64,000 bases of DNA from Coriaria nepalensis (Eukaryota > Streptophyta > Magnoliopsida > Cucurbitales > Coriariaceae), in NCBI GenBank assembly GCA_027186245.1, contig CP114481.1, forward strand, positions 57,172,569 through 57,236,568, read 5' to 3'. A program made the translations under genes and the position numbers. Positions within the stretch are counted from its first letter, which is position 1; each line of letters opens with the position of its first letter. The notes under the pieces were generated by a model, which was given only the letters and a program-made list of their open reading frames with translations, searched no databases and was not told the DNA's origin. Shown here in pieces: positions 11,223-26,500 of the stretch.

Positions 11223-11897
11223 CAGGATGGAAAATCCCTCTCGAGCGCCGCCCACTCTCTCTATCTGGTTACTGTTGAGCTGAGCTCCGATTACACTTTT
11301 TTGCCTTTATGCTTTCACCGTTTTATGTACAGAGCCTGTCCTGTGAGACTCGCGTCGCGGGTTTTTCCTTCGTTACCTTTTTTCTTTTTACAAATATAAA
11401 TAAACGGCGGTGGGGATGATTGGACCTCCGTACGACATCCTAGCATACGGGAAGTTCAAATAAACGACCCGAGGCTTATTACCTAACAAGCTGCCGCCAT
11501 CTTCACTCAGTAAAGCTCAAAAGCACTGAAATCATCCCGCCTCCCGCCTCCGTTTAGAAACGCCGAGCGAAGCACCAGTACGTATCCATCTGTAAGTCTC
11601 TTTCTCTGTCCTTTGTCCCTCTCTGTTTTCTCACTCGTTCTAGCTTATATCGCTGCCCTTCGATAACAGAATCTCGTTTTCTGTAATCATCAAGTATCTA
11701 CTCTGATGAATACATAAACATTGGGTCGTGGTTGTGGAACCCAGCTAATGGGTATTTCGAAAATTGGGTTCTAGGTCTAAGTTTGTGTTGTTCTTCTTGT
11801 TATAGCTTTCACATCACCGAAACCTGTTGCTTCCATATTCTTTGGAAACTGAAGTCTCTTCGTGTCGTCTCTTCATTTTGATAGAATTTGTGAGGAA
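11223..11897. promoter_or_regulatory. Divergent CYP22/THAL promoter region with a probable THAL 5' UTR intron
   Basis: The head-to-head interval must hold both promoters. A donor-like CATCT/GTAAGT at about 11590 and a TTGATAG acceptor at about 11886 suggest an intron in the THAL leader ending just before the start codon. No strong TATA box was identified, which suits broadly expressed genes. The limits of each promoter cannot be set from sequence. Confidence 0.5.
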
Positions 11898-14800
11898 ATG
11901 GGGAAAAGAGGACGGAGCAATAAGATTGACAGCAGAAAGCCTAAAAGAAGAGCCCGGGATGAAGATCCTGCCTCTGAAGATATGGATGATGAAATTGATG
12001 GTTGTAAGTTTATTTTCAATCACTAATTTGACTGCAGTTTAACTTGTGTACTCGTTTCTATTCTTATGTTATGCAATGATATAAGTGTATGCGTAGGTAG
12101 ATACAGAAGTTTCAGCATTTGAAGGTCTTTTTTGGTTAATTTTGGCAGCCGCATATGTTACCGTTTCTTACCGTATATTGAAGTATTGGGTAATGCTGGG
12201 GTTGTGTTATGATGTAATTATTATTATTATTTGTTTTCAGTCCACAAGCAGAGGGATATTATTCCACTTGATGTAAATGAAGATTCTGAGGAATCAGATG
12301 AAGATAACGAGCAGCCCGTCTTTAATTTGGAGGTTTGCTCGTGCTCTTTAATATGGGCTCTTAGTAATTCTTGGGGGGAATTTGTAATATACATATGGAA
12401 CAAAGGTTGTATCTATTTCATTTTAAAATATGGGCTTTTCTTTTTTCCCCTCAAGTTTTATTTCCTTCAACAATTTGGAAAATGGAGACTTGGATATTTA
12501 AATGATGTTTGTAGTAACTTTTTTCAACTCCATTAGTTAAAAACATTATAAAACTGTCATACACAAGTATGTCTTACCCTTGAGCATAATTTCTCTATCT
12601 CACGATTGCACAGATTAGATTAGGTCACACTATTCACAGATCCTTACCTCTTCCCTATTTTGCATTAGGGCATTGATGGTGATGGCACTGATGATGACAC
12701 CACCCGTAACACTGGACTTGCTCAAAAAAGTAAGGCCTACATTATTTTTCTTTTGATGCATCCATCTGTTGAAAATGTACTTTTTTATTTATCCATATTG
12801 CATACTCACCATGAGACAAATCGATTTTCTGTGTAGTTGCTAGACAACAGAAAATTTTGCAAGCTAAGTTTGGTGGAGTTGACGATGAAATGAATGATGA
12901 AGATGAGGATAAAGACCAAAAAGCTGGATGGGGTGCAGACTCTAATCTATATTATGATGCTGATAATCGCGATTATGAGGTGCAGATACGAATGTTATGG
13001 CTTTATGCCATCCATTTTCAGTTTATCTTATTTTTGTTACGTCTATGTGAAGACCATTATGCATTTTAAGGGATCTAGAATTACTTGTGCCAATTTTTTG
13101 GGACTATATGTTGAAGCAGTTTCTCTTTTTTTTTTCCCCTTCCTGGCTTTCTGAAGCTACAATCAAGCGACGATGAGGCACCTGCAGAAGAGGAGGAAGA
13201 GGTGTTGCGGATGCAGAGGGAAAAAGCAGAAACTTTATCGTTGGAAGATTTTGGTATTGAAGATAGCAGTAAAGATGAGAGTGACAAGGAATTAACTTTG
13301 GAGGTGAGGATGTCGAGCCATTAATTTAACTGATCATTTTTTCTCTTTGTTAGTTCAAAAGAGTGTCATGCCGATAAGTATGTTTTATGTTTGTACAGGA
13401 AATCTCAGAGCAGGAAAGCACAAAAAAGCTTAAGGTGAGAAAAGAAAATGTAGATGACATGGATACGGCATATGAGGAGGTTAAGAAGGACCTGAGTTCC
13501 TTGTCAAGGGAGGAGCAGATGGATGTGTTGTATAGGTAAAAGTTTGTTCATCATTTGATTGCTGTATTTTGTTTTACGTGAGTTATGGGATAAACTAGTA
13601 AGGTGCAGAACCGCTCGAGTAAATACTCTAGATAAAAAGGGAAATTCATATTGATACACCCTGCTTCTTCCTGATTTGTTAATGCTTGTATACACAGTTC
13701 GGCTCCAGAGTTGGTTAGTTTGCTGTCAGAGCTGAATTATGCACTTGAACAGCTTGAAAGCAAAGTTCATCCACTCAACAGCCAGGTATTATTCTTTCCC
13801 TCATGCATCATACTGTGATTCTCATACCTAATTTTCCTTTTCTTTCCAATTTCTCTAGGGGGGTGTGTGTGTCTTCTATACATAAATGTATTACTGTGTA
13901 TATGACTGCTTGCTGACAATAATGGTTTCCCATGCTTTTTGTGAAGATTAAAATCGGTGAAATCATGGTGGAAGGAATGGAAGAAGGGCTGCACTACCTG
14001 GAGCTGAAGTAGCTTATATTACTGTCTTATTGCCAAGCTATAACTTTTTATCTTCTTCTCAAATCTGAAGGACATCTAGTCTGGCTTCATCCTGTAATAG
14101 CTCACCTTGTGGAGCTTAAGAGCTTATCGGATAAGGTCTTTCTTGTTTATGAAAGTCTTGAATGTTTTTGTTCCTGAATATATTTTTCTGAACTTGCAAA
14201 AATGGCTTTTCCTATTTTCATTTTGTGCGAAGAAGTAATCATGAAATGCTGTACATGAGATCCAATGCTGCCTGTTACAGTGGCTAGGTCCTTTTGCTAA
14301 GCGTTTGCAATGTCTAACATGCTCTGCATCTTTCAGATGAAACAACTTGATGGGAATCTTCCATCTGAACTTGAGGAGATTCTTAACAAATGTCGTGGGG
14401 GAGAATCAGCAGTAAAGTTAACTGAAGAGAAAGCTCCTATGGTGTCTGACTCCTCCAGAAGAGATCATGGTGATACAGAAGAACCAACACTGGTAGCTAT
14501 TAACTTAATCTTATATCCCATTATTATATGTTTGTTGTACTCCAATTGATGATAAATTGCATGAAACTTTTTATTGGTAAAAATAATACATCCTGAATTT
14601 GACTGCTGGAATTTTGTTCACTTCTGCAGTCTCATGTTATAACTCAGTCGCAAAACATGGAGAATTTGAAGAATAATATGGACAAGGCAGTTGAGAGAAA
14701 ACAGAAAGTAAATTATGTGTGATTGGCTTAGATGATGATGATGATGATAATCCTCTTTTGTTTGTCTTATCTGATATATGCTAAATAATCATCTTTGGAA

Positions 14801-16424
14801 CTCTTGAAGGACGATCGAGTTTGCACAAAGAGCGCAGAAATGTTGAAAGTAAGAGCTGCCCTCGAGGAAAAATTGAAACAGAAGGGCATCTTTAGTTCCA
14901 TAACAGCAAAGTTCGATAGAGGCAAGAAATATCTGCCTACGGTCAACGGGTGCTGCTCTGTCCCTTTATTTGCTTGTCTGTGACATTTAGAGGATTAATT
15001 CAGTCCACATGAAATTAACAGGCAGCTCGAAACATATGATGATTTTGATGATGATACTTTAGATGTCAAGTCAAATTCAGCAAGCGTAAGTAAACTTCCA
15101 CGGCCTGTTGCAGGAAACCTGAATAAGCTAAAGGTATAAATCTTGCTTTGAACTTAGTACTTTTGGTATCTTTTTTAAGGCTCTACACACCTTTGTCATA
15201 TCTAAAATAATTCATTTTTCAGTAATTCACTCTTAAGGTGTAAATCTTGGTTGAATTTAGCCCATTTGATATCTCTTTAAGGTTCTACACACCTTTATCA
15301 TATCCAAAACAATTCAATTTTCAGTATTTCACTATTGACTCTTCGTTTCAGCATTTGTAAATGGCTACCCATTGCTCTTCAACTTAAACCTCATTGCATC
15401 AGTATTTTATTGTTCATGATATTTTATACCTGCATGAAGTTTGTATGATCTTTTTGATATATTACATGTCAGACAACATTATCTAATTCATCTCTCTTGC
15501 TTTTGTTAAGGCTATTTCTGGTGATGATGATTTGCCTAAGAGGGATGATATTGGAGAAAGGCAGAGGAAGCATGAGCTCCGAGTGTTGGCAGGAGCAGGA
15601 ATCAGGTCCGAGGATGATGCTGGCTATGAAAATGGCAATCTTGACTCCACAGAGGACAATGACTCAGAAAAGGTTGGTGAATCAGTGGAATCAGAAGATG
15701 AGTTCTACAAACAAGTTAAACAGCAATGGGCTTCCAAACTTGCTGCAAAAGCTGACATATATTCAAGGTGCGTTCTAACAGGGGTCCACCACTTTCTTAC
15801 CTACTACTATGCCACTGTGTCGTTTGGGACACAAGTAAAGATTTCTCTGCTTATATTTTTAAATTGAGTACCAGAACTCTGCTGATTTTTTAGGATGTCG
15901 ATTTAGAACTTGTCAACCATCACCTTTACTAGGTAAGCTTAGTCTGGAACCTCCATCTTATCACAAGTTTCCTTCTGCAGGACCCCAGCAATGCCATCTT
16001 TACCTGAAACTGTTGATGGAAGGCGCCATATTGGCCATCAGGTAAGCATAATCTAAATGTCTTGCATGTGTTTGTTAGATATTCATATTAAACGCTTTCC
16101 CTACACTTATCACTTTGTTTCCTTCTCTATTGATTCTAGATTGAGAAGAACAGGGGGCTCACTCGAACTCGAAAGAAGTTGACCAAGAACCCAAGAAAGA
16201 AGTACAAGGTACTCTTACTTGGAAACCTTCAGTGTCTGTAATATAATAAATCTTACTTAGAAAACACCCTTATATCTTTGTGTGTCGTGCAGTTGAAGTA
16301 TAAGGACGCTGCAAATCGCCGTAAAGGTCAAGTGCGGGTTATCAAAAAACCTTCTGGTCCTTATGGTGGAGAGTCCTCTGGAATTAATGCAGGGATCAGT
16401 CGGAGCATCAGATTTAAGAGCTAA
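11898..16424 (+). CDS. THAL: SAS10/UTP3 family nucleolar protein (THAL), with an in-frame TAG
   Basis: SSU-processome component SAS10/UTP3, needed for 18S rRNA processing. Sixteen coding exons were placed: 11898-12003, 12241-12332, 12669-12729, 12837-12979, 13157-13303, 13399-13535, 13698-13785, 13947-14135, 14337-14492, 14630-14707, 14810-14949, 15022-15133, 15511-15767, 15981-16041, 16140-16208 and 16293-16424. They sum to 1968 nt with consistent phase (655 residues plus the interruption). Visible are a basic N-terminus, acidic stretches, a Sas10/C1D helical domain ([20 protein letters not shown], then [21 protein letters not shown]) and the C-terminal Sas10 box ([20 protein letters not shown], ending [13 protein letters not shown]). 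A TAG at 14010-14012 (codon 280) lies inside the conserved C1D segment, where relatives have a Gln or similar. Conserved coding continues after it, so this copy is truncated unless the base is an error. Confidence 0.88.
15131..15338 (+). repeat. Tandem duplication of about 104 bp spanning a THAL splice donor
   Basis: Two adjacent diverged copies lie at 15131-15234 and 15235-15338. Each opens with AAGGT(A/G)TAAATCTTG and contains CTACACACCTTT(G/A)TCATATC. The first copy begins at the real exon end (AAG/GTATAAATC), so the second carries a duplicate donor (AAG/GTGTAAATC at 15238). The intron continues to the acceptor at 15510. Confidence 0.8.
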
Positions 16425-16937
16425 ATATTTATTGCTTCCCTCCAGTTTTTCCGGTTACTTGTTGCAGTCAGCTTTGGTTTACTAGGCATAGTTTTTATAG
16501 CGTCTCAAATTATTGAGGATGTGATAAGCCATAACTGTAATTCTTGAGACCAGACAGAATTCTTAATATACTTCTGAAGAATTACAAGTTTGCTGATCAT
16601 ATAGTCTACGGTAAATAATGTAATTCCCACATGACTCTAGCTAAATGGGTTTGTTTTCTTAATAAATAAATTAAATTAAAAAAAAAAAAAGACATTTTTT
16701 TAGCGTTTTGTGATATTATATGCTGAAACTGGTTGTGGCCAATTGTAGTTTCATCTCCGTTCCGACACTTCTTCACTTGTCGTTTAGTATTTCGGGCCCA
16801 TAGTCTGAGGTGGGGGATTATTGTCGTTTAATATTTCCTGCTATGTGGCCTATGGGTTTAACTACCAGCAACGGCACCCCAGGGTTTAACAAGCTTCCCT
16901 CCTTTGAGTTCCCAAAAAAAAGAAAAAGAAAACAGCC
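16425..16937. other. THAL 3' flank and PRMT3 promoter
   Basis: Spacer between two plus-strand genes, with no supported coding. Bases 16425-16690 look like a 3' UTR with AATAAA-like signals (AATAAATAAATT at about 16662) and an A-rich tract at 16677-16690. The PRMT3 leader probably starts after 16800. Confidence 0.55.
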
Positions 16938-19378
<2,441 letters not shown>

Positions 19379-20059
19379 CATGTCAATGCAGCCTCTTGGA
19401 TCAAGATTGGACATGGTAGCTGTCTTGTTATGATATATTTTGTTATTAGTCCTGTATTTGTTAATGCTGAATTGGCTTCTATCTTTAAAACATAAAAATA
19501 TCTGAATCTTTGTAAGCAAAGAGCAAACGCATCCAACGGCTACCTACCATGGCCACTGTTTTTAGTATTTATTTATTATTTATTTATATTTATTTGTAGA
19601 CCAAACCTTTTCTGGAAAGTCCAAAGTATCCAAGGCCAGGACCACGCCGTCGGGCCCGTCTCATTCGGCCCAAATCGATAGGAGCGCACGTGGAGCACGC
19701 TATAAACTAATAAACTAATAAACTAATAAAAATAATGATAGTAAAAGTGGGGCCCACGTCCCAATTCCTTCCCAAGCTCGTTCGCTCGCAGTCATGTTCA
19801 TGTAAAACTTATTTCTTACTTCTTATTTCGCACGTAATCTACTCTTCTCTTTCACCTCCCCAAACCAGGTTTCCTCCTCTCTCTCTCTCTAAAAATTGGT
19901 TTTTTTATTTTTTAATTGATGGTGGACCTGGGTGTTAGTATCTGTATTCCTGCGATTGTTGATATTTTTTTTGACATGGATTGATGTAGGAATGAATTCT
20001 AGAGGAAGAGCTGATGTACTTGTTGCTGGTGGATCTCAACTATAGAGAAGAAGATCACC
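19379..20059. other. PRMT3 3' flank and leader of the ERI1-like gene
   Basis: Contains an AT-rich stretch (19560-19600) and an ACTAATAA repeat (about 19706-19730). A probable 5' UTR intron of the downstream gene runs from the donor at 19869 (CCAG/GTTTCC, followed by a CT run) to the acceptor at 19989 (TTGATGTAG). No further gene is supported apart from a short upstream ORF. Confidence 0.5.
19992..20045 (+). CDS. Upstream ORF (17 codons) in the ERI1-like gene leader
   Basis: ATG at 19992 opens a 17-residue frame (MNSRGRADVLVAGGSQL) ending in TAG at 20043-20045, 14 bp before the main ATG at 20060. It lies in the leader exon just after the predicted UTR acceptor. It could lower translation of the main frame by requiring reinitiation. 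There is no evidence that the peptide itself matters. Confidence 0.45.
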   Translation: MNSRGRADVLVAGGSQL

Positions 20060-22293
20060 ATGGCCCTTGAACATAAAGGTGTGCTTCTATCTTTTATTTT
20101 TTGGATTTTACCTTTCATTCATTCAATTCGCTAGTCATTCTGGTATTTTGAGTGAGGAAGAAGATTTCGTGATTCGTTTCAGTCCCGACCTGATGCTTAT
20201 GATGTTTGATGGATTTGGTTGATCCGGTCATTGCACTTGTGTAGCCATGTCAAGTGCTGGTTAGGGTCTAAGTTGTTTTCTTATTTGTTAAAACAGTATA
20301 TGCACGACAAGTTTGCAGCAAGGAATGTGTTCAAGTGTTGTAGGACTATGATGTTTGCATTTTTCTATTTCCTATGTTGGGACCATACGCTACAGCACTA
20401 CTCAATACCTTTATCACAACCTGCAAGAGCTTGTCTTGTTGATTTGTAATGGAAGCATGGTTCTGTATTTCTTTATTCTTTTGTGTAAAGTTTATCTTAT
20501 CTGGTTATACTAATAGTATAAGTTTCCAGATGCTTTTTCATCATTAATATTGTTTTTATATGTTTATCTGCAGATTTTAGGCAGAGAAACTGTGAGGCAT
20601 CTACATGCCTTCAGAACAAGGGCCCCAATAATCTGCAGTACAATGATAAAACAGTTGTTGTCTACCCCGAGCTTAAAGACAACATCAGTTATCACGCGGG
20701 TGGGGATGTTGCTAGGAAGGTCCATCCTTGGGGTAGAGATATCCTTGAACCTCCAAATGAACGTCCAGGGGGTAGAGATGTTTCCTACCCATGCGATTTT
20801 GGTTCCTGGTCTACCTTTCATCTCAACGCGCAAAAGGTGCAGCAGTGCCAGATGAATCCTTTCACAGGACAGTATTACCCCTTTCCCATGGAGAATAATT
20901 TCCAACATGTTCCTTTCAGTGCTCAAAATTTCCCCTATGAGTTTCAGTTTCAAGATTTTCGATATTTTGTGGTAATAGACTTTGAGGCGACCTGCGATAA
21001 GGATAAAAATCCTCATCCACAGGAGATAATTGAATTCCCGTCTGTTATTGTCAGTAGTTTGACTGGCCAACTGGAAGCATGTTTTCAAACTTATGTGCGG
21101 CCAACTTGCACTCAGCACCTGAGTGATTTTTGCAAGGATTTGACTGGCATCCAGCAAATTCAGGTTATTTTACCTTCTGAGCTCAGATCGCCTATATACT
21201 TAAAAAGGATTCAGACTTTGATTGTTGATAAGTATTTCTTGCAGTGTAATATGATGCCATGGACAAAGAATTGTCGTCTTCTCTTATAAACCTTGAGTTT
21301 TAGTTAAACAGAAGATGTAGCTGAACATGCTTTGAAGTGCGTGTATATATAGTTTGTAATTTGGGTATCAAGTGCAGTAAAGGCTCTTAGCTTTCAGTTT
21401 TCTGCAGCTAATCAATTTGTCTCTCTCTCTTACTTTCAGATTTGAGCCTTTGATTCCGACCCTTTTATCACTGAATGGCTAGGGAATAAAAAGAAAAAAA
21501 AAACAAAATTCTTAACCTGAAACTGGATGTTGCAGGTGGACAGAGGTATTACTCTCAGTGAGGCTCTCCACAGGCATGATAAATGGCTTGAAAACAAGGG
21601 GATAAAAAGAACCAAGTTTGCTGTGGTGACATGGTCAAACTGGGACTGTAGAGTCATGTTAGAATCTGAGTGTCGATTTAAGAAAATTCGGAAGCCTCCT
21701 TATTTCAACAGGTAAACTATGCATCTAGGGAGGTGTTAGTTTCTTACAGATTGTGAAGAATCTGCCCTTGTTTGCAGGAACATTTTTGTAAGACTTACCA
21801 TAAAATCTTAAATGACAATGGGTATTCTAATCAATGCTATATTGAACTTTCTGATAGATGGATCAACTTGAAGGTTCCATTTAGCGAGGTTTTTGGTGAT
21901 ATCAGGTGCAACCTTAAGGAAGCTGTTGAGATGGCAGGTTTGACATGGCAAGGTCGTGCACATTGTGGCCTGGATGACGCAAAAAATACAGCTCGCCTTC
22001 TTGTACTTCTCATGGGCAGGGGTTTCAAATTTGCCTTTACAAACTCGCTGATGTGGCAGACCACTGACAACCTGTTAACATCTATTTCATCGTCACCACA
22101 TTCTTCTCATGAACTGAAGGATATGCAGACCCCTATTTTTCAGTATGATTCTTATTGTTACTGTGGGGTAAAGAGCAGCCGAGGAATGGTTCGCAAGCCA
22201 GGACCAAAGCAAGGAAGCTGCTTCTTTGGGTGTGGGAACTGGACCGCTACCCGAGGGGCCGTCTGTCATTACTTTGAATGGGCTTCTCCCTGA
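20060..22293 (+). CDS. ERI1-like 3'-5' exoribonuclease with C-terminal GRF zinc finger
   Basis: DEDDh exonuclease of the ERI1/3'hExo family, 406 residues. The four exons are 20060-20078, 20574-21163, 21536-21711 and 21858-22293, in phase and summing to 1221 nt. The catalytic motifs are visible: Exo I YFVVIDFEATCD, Exo II TWSNWDCRVML, and Exo III with the His-Asp pair in HCGLDDAKNTARLL. The C-terminus (about residues 350-405) is a GRF-type zinc finger: YCYCGVKSSRGMVRKPG, then CFFGCGNW, then CHYFEW. The first coding exon is just six codons and a base (MALEHK). The N-terminal 120 residues are low-conservation. Plants have such ERI1 plus GRF proteins (Arabidopsis At5g07710-type, from memory), whose substrates are unclear; ERI1 enzymes act on small RNAs, histone mRNA stem-loops or 5.8S rRNA ends. 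Confidence 0.88.
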
Positions 22294-23511
22294 CCTGAAA
22301 GGCAAAAAGTATCGAAAGACTCTCAGATGAGTTTTCCTTCATTCAAGTGTCTTTCTGTAAATAACCGGGGAAAATAATAAGGCAGATGAAAGGAGTTGGT
22401 TGACTCCTTACGAAAGCTGGAAGTTTCTGCTGCTGCTGCTTATGGCATAGACATTAGTGGCCGGGGGGGCGCTTTAAACCGCATAGTTATATTATATCTG
22501 CAAGACATTTCATTAGTCCTATCAGGCGAAGGAATCTAACCTGTAAATCTGACTTGTTGACAGGGGAACCTAATTGGGATGAAGGGAGATGAGTTGGTTA
22601 GGGTAGAGCTTTTACATTACATGCTCAGGAATGCTTTAAAAGTTAATCTAAATAAACTTATGTGATAGGGACATTTAGTTTCTTTGATCCATTTCTAATG
22701 GCTGTGAGTAGCGTTACTGCTCTATTTTCTATTTTGGCTCCTTTGATTTCCATGACACTTGGAGCACAGTAGTTGTCCCGTTGGTCTGGTAAAGCTTTGA
22801 AACACTTGCTCGTTAGACATGAGCTGTCTTTTATATCTAAGAACTGTTTGTGCAGAGACAGAAAGTTGATGGACCTTGTGAGCTGTCTTTTATATCTAAG
22901 TTTATATCTAAGAACTGTTTGTGCAGAGACAGAAAGTTGATGGACCTTGTGAGCTGTCTTTTATATCTAAGGACTGTTTAGGCAGAGAGAGAGATGATGG
23001 ACCTGGTCAGGAATACAAAATGAGTGGCTGCGTGCAAATTGACGGCTGACCCTTGAAGTTTCGGTTTTGATGATTACAGCTGCTTATACGATGCGATGAT
23101 GTTAATAAAGAAACGAAGTACTATGTACAAAAGTCTAAAAACAGAAGTTGTCAAATGGGTCCTAAGAATGACCCCAAGACAACATTCCGCTTTATTCCTT
23201 CCCTGTTTTCAAAATTTAATTACCTTTTGGGTACAATGCAAGCAGCTTACCAAAGAGAGGAGCAATTCTTATTTTAGGAAACGATAAGTACGTGAGAAAG
23301 AAAAAGAGATATTTTATTAAATTAGCTGGTTAATTAGAGTCAGGGGCCACATTTTCAAGGCAGGTGCCTTGAACATGGGGGGATGTGGAGCGGCAGCCAT
23401 GGTACATAGTAACTCATCGCTCACACAATGCACCGGGACGACATCTAAAAAGCAGAATCATATCAAGGAATAATTTATGTGAAGGTGGGGGGGAGTAGGA
23501 ATTTACATGAC
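22294..23511. other. Spacer between convergent ERI1-like and RBR genes
   Basis: This holds the 3' UTRs of both genes; RBR is on the minus strand and ends at 23512. The middle is a degenerate tandem repeat (22821-23006). I see no coding region in the remainder. Confidence 0.55.
22821..23006. repeat. Three-copy degenerate tandem repeat, unit 56-71 bp
   Basis: Copies begin with GAGCTGTCTTTTATATCTAA at 22821, 22880 and 22951. Each runs on to an ACTGTTT(G/A)(T/G)GCAGAGA block and ends in GATGGACCT. Copy 2 carries an extra 12-bp TTTATATCTAAG, itself a local duplication. It lies just downstream of the ERI1-like gene and may be part of its 3' UTR. Confidence 0.85.
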
Positions 23512-26500
23512 TTAGAAGTCAGGTTGTTCAGTTTTGACTGGTGCACCAGATGAGGATGCACAGCTCCCGTTTTGAAGGTAGAGACTGTTGGCCACCATTG
23601 AATCACTAACCAAATCAATGTCAGCATCGTCGAAATTAAGAACGCGCTTCCGTGTACTGGAACAAGAGAACATATTATTAGCATGCAGCTATTATACTTA
23701 GAAAGGAAAAAAAAAATCAAATAGCAGAAGAGAATCTTACCCGTTCAAGCGGTTATTTATAGCCGTCAGATCTTTTGACGGGCTTTGATATGCACGAGTA
23801 CTCTCCCCAACACAAGCATAATAGCTTTTCGAACTATGTGAAATTAAGGCATCCATCTGCAGATATCATCCAATAGTAGATTCAAATTAATGAGTGAATA
23901 GGAGCACCAAATATCAAATCAATTATCATTGAGTTAATAAAGAATACGTACCTTCGAAGACCGTAATGGAGAGACATAGACGTTGTGGGCAGCAGAAACT
24001 TTCTTGGGGGACATATCAGGAAGATTTGGGAAAGGGGATACCTTGGGCGAGCTTGGACATTGTGCTGATTGGCAGGAAAGGGAAAAGAAGTCAACTAGGG
24101 AATGGATTGTAAGATATGTAATAGAGAAGATTACCATAGATACTACACAGAAATTACAAAGCAAGAATATTATCATGGCATACCATGGTGATTGGTGTTG
24201 GCTTCAGGAACTCTATTATTTTTCGTAGCTGCTCCAGTCGGGCCAAGTTCAACAAGCAGCTTCTTTACGGTGGGTATGAATATTTCATTATAAAATGAGA
24301 TTATATCAACGTGATCGCGTCCTGATTTCTGATTCGGAAACATTCATGTTAGATCGCTCAACAGACAAGGAAAAAGGAGAAAAAGGAAGAATGAGATGAA
24401 AGAAGAGTTCACTGGTAGGAGAGTAGAAATTTACAGCATACCCCATTACGGTGTGCTGTTGACCAATCAACAAACACACTGCGGAAAACTTGTGGTTTAC
24501 ATTGTGGTTGCTTCCTGTAGTTGTAAATGATTTCCTTAAAAGTCAGGTTCAGTTGAGATATCTGCAAAACCCCAAACAGATGGCCATGATAAGAAAAAAA
24601 ATCACTTTAGCAGCAAACCAGAAACTCTCACAAGATTTGTAGCAGCAAAACCTTAGCAACTCCATAGAAACAGCAAAGGATGATCTGGTCTATATGACGA
24701 TTGAAGAAGAGAGATGTCTTCTGACTTAGAACTTGTTGAAAAAGGCAGTAGACATTCTCCCTGATCTGTTGAGATAGTTGCAGCCTTTCAACCATGCCAT
24801 TGACTCTCACAGCAGCCAACTTGGTAATCTAAATAAAAGAAAAATTATACAGCTCATCTAAATTGAGTACCGGAAGACAAAGTAAAGAAGCAGAATGGCA
24901 TTTGACTATCCAATGTCGTAAATATCCCCAAACACCTTCAATTTCCCAAGATATAATAACCACTTAATATTATAGGATTCTCTAGTCTAAATCTCATCAA
25001 ATCATAGTTCTAAGAGTACCTTGTTAAAGAATATGTTTATTCCAGTTTCTGCACATGTTTCGCCTCCTCCTCCAGGATTAGGCCGTGTTGGACTGTATGC
25101 ATGTGAATCCAAAATTTAGATATTAGGGGGAAAAAAAAAAGATGAAGCAGTTCGATGATGCAAAAATTATGTATGCTACTTTATGTCCCTTAATCACACT
25201 GACTATACCTTGCAAATGCAGACTGTAGCGGAGGCGGAGGTAGCTTGGCTTTAAGGTTGCTGAAGGCTAGAAGTCGATCCTTCACCGGAGAAGTAAAGGA
25301 ATTACGCTCCACTAATACACTTCGATTATCCATGCAGAGTCTTTTTGGAGATCTGATATCCCCATTCTGACCTGAAAAGTAGTAATATGACCAAAATGCT
25401 TCTTATATTAAACAACTTCCCCAAAGTGAAAAAACAAATAATCATAATATTTAAGGCAAATACGGGTACACATGCCATACACTGAAAGAAGAACCTTTTC
25501 AGTACTGAGTTAAATAGAGATACTTACAAGGCATAAAAGTTTACAAATTAATATAATAAAAAGAGATGAAAACAAACGAATTATTACCCACTGAACTCTC
25601 ATGCTTTTGGGAATTAGGCAATGAGGGCATCCCAGTGCCAGAAAAATTTATGTGTGCGGCAATTGCATCTAGAGAAGGCATGGGTTCTGCCAATAAACCG
25701 ATACGGTTTATTTCTGTTGCAAGAATAGGTCTTGCAACTATCAAAGAATTATACATTGAAGAACCCTTTTCCCATACCATGCACTCCAAAAGTCGTTCTT
25801 CTAAGGAATTTAGGTGTCGCCTCAATTCTCTTGGGAGAGAGTCCTCATGTCTAATGAAACTCTCTATCACCTTACTAAGATCAAAAGCTGTAATGCCCGT
25901 TCTCTCTAAAACAGCAGGAAACAACATTGTAACAGTTTTATGAGTTGCCAAAACTAGCTCAGCAGAGCAAGCAAGCATACATCTATGGAATCTCTCATTA
26001 GTGAGTAGAGAGGTCAAATTAGTTGCATGCAATATTTGGGCTTCTGCTCTACACATTGCTTCCAAAACCCTATAATATAATTTTAGGGCTTCCAGTCTTC
26101 GCTGTTCTGCCCAGATATTGTCCATGAGATTTGAGCTCTGAAGGCATCCAGCTATACAACGCTCTCCCAGAGTACTACTTGGAAATATAGCCTCTAGTAT
26201 TATGTGAGCCCTGCGGACAACATCATTAGTAACATCTCGATCACATGATGCTAGAAAGCGTTCCAGCTCTGCTGAGGGTCTTTCTGAAAGTGGAGAAATA
26301 ATAGTCCGAAGCCACTTCGCTGTTGTCATTGCCGTGCTCACTGGTGTAGCTGCTATCTTTGCATTAGCACCAGCAAGAGTTCCATTGGCATGAGAAGCAG
26401 GAGACCTAAGGGGAGAAAGTGGACTTGTGATTGTCCTTGCAGGCGATGCAATCGAGTCAAACTTTCTCTGCAAGAAAATAGAATGAATGACAGATATAAA

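Noticed and set aside
20564..21157. 197-codon minus-strand frame over the ERI1-like exon
   Set aside because: The plus-strand frame holds the exonuclease motif DFEATCD and correct splice sites; the antisense frame is a shadow.
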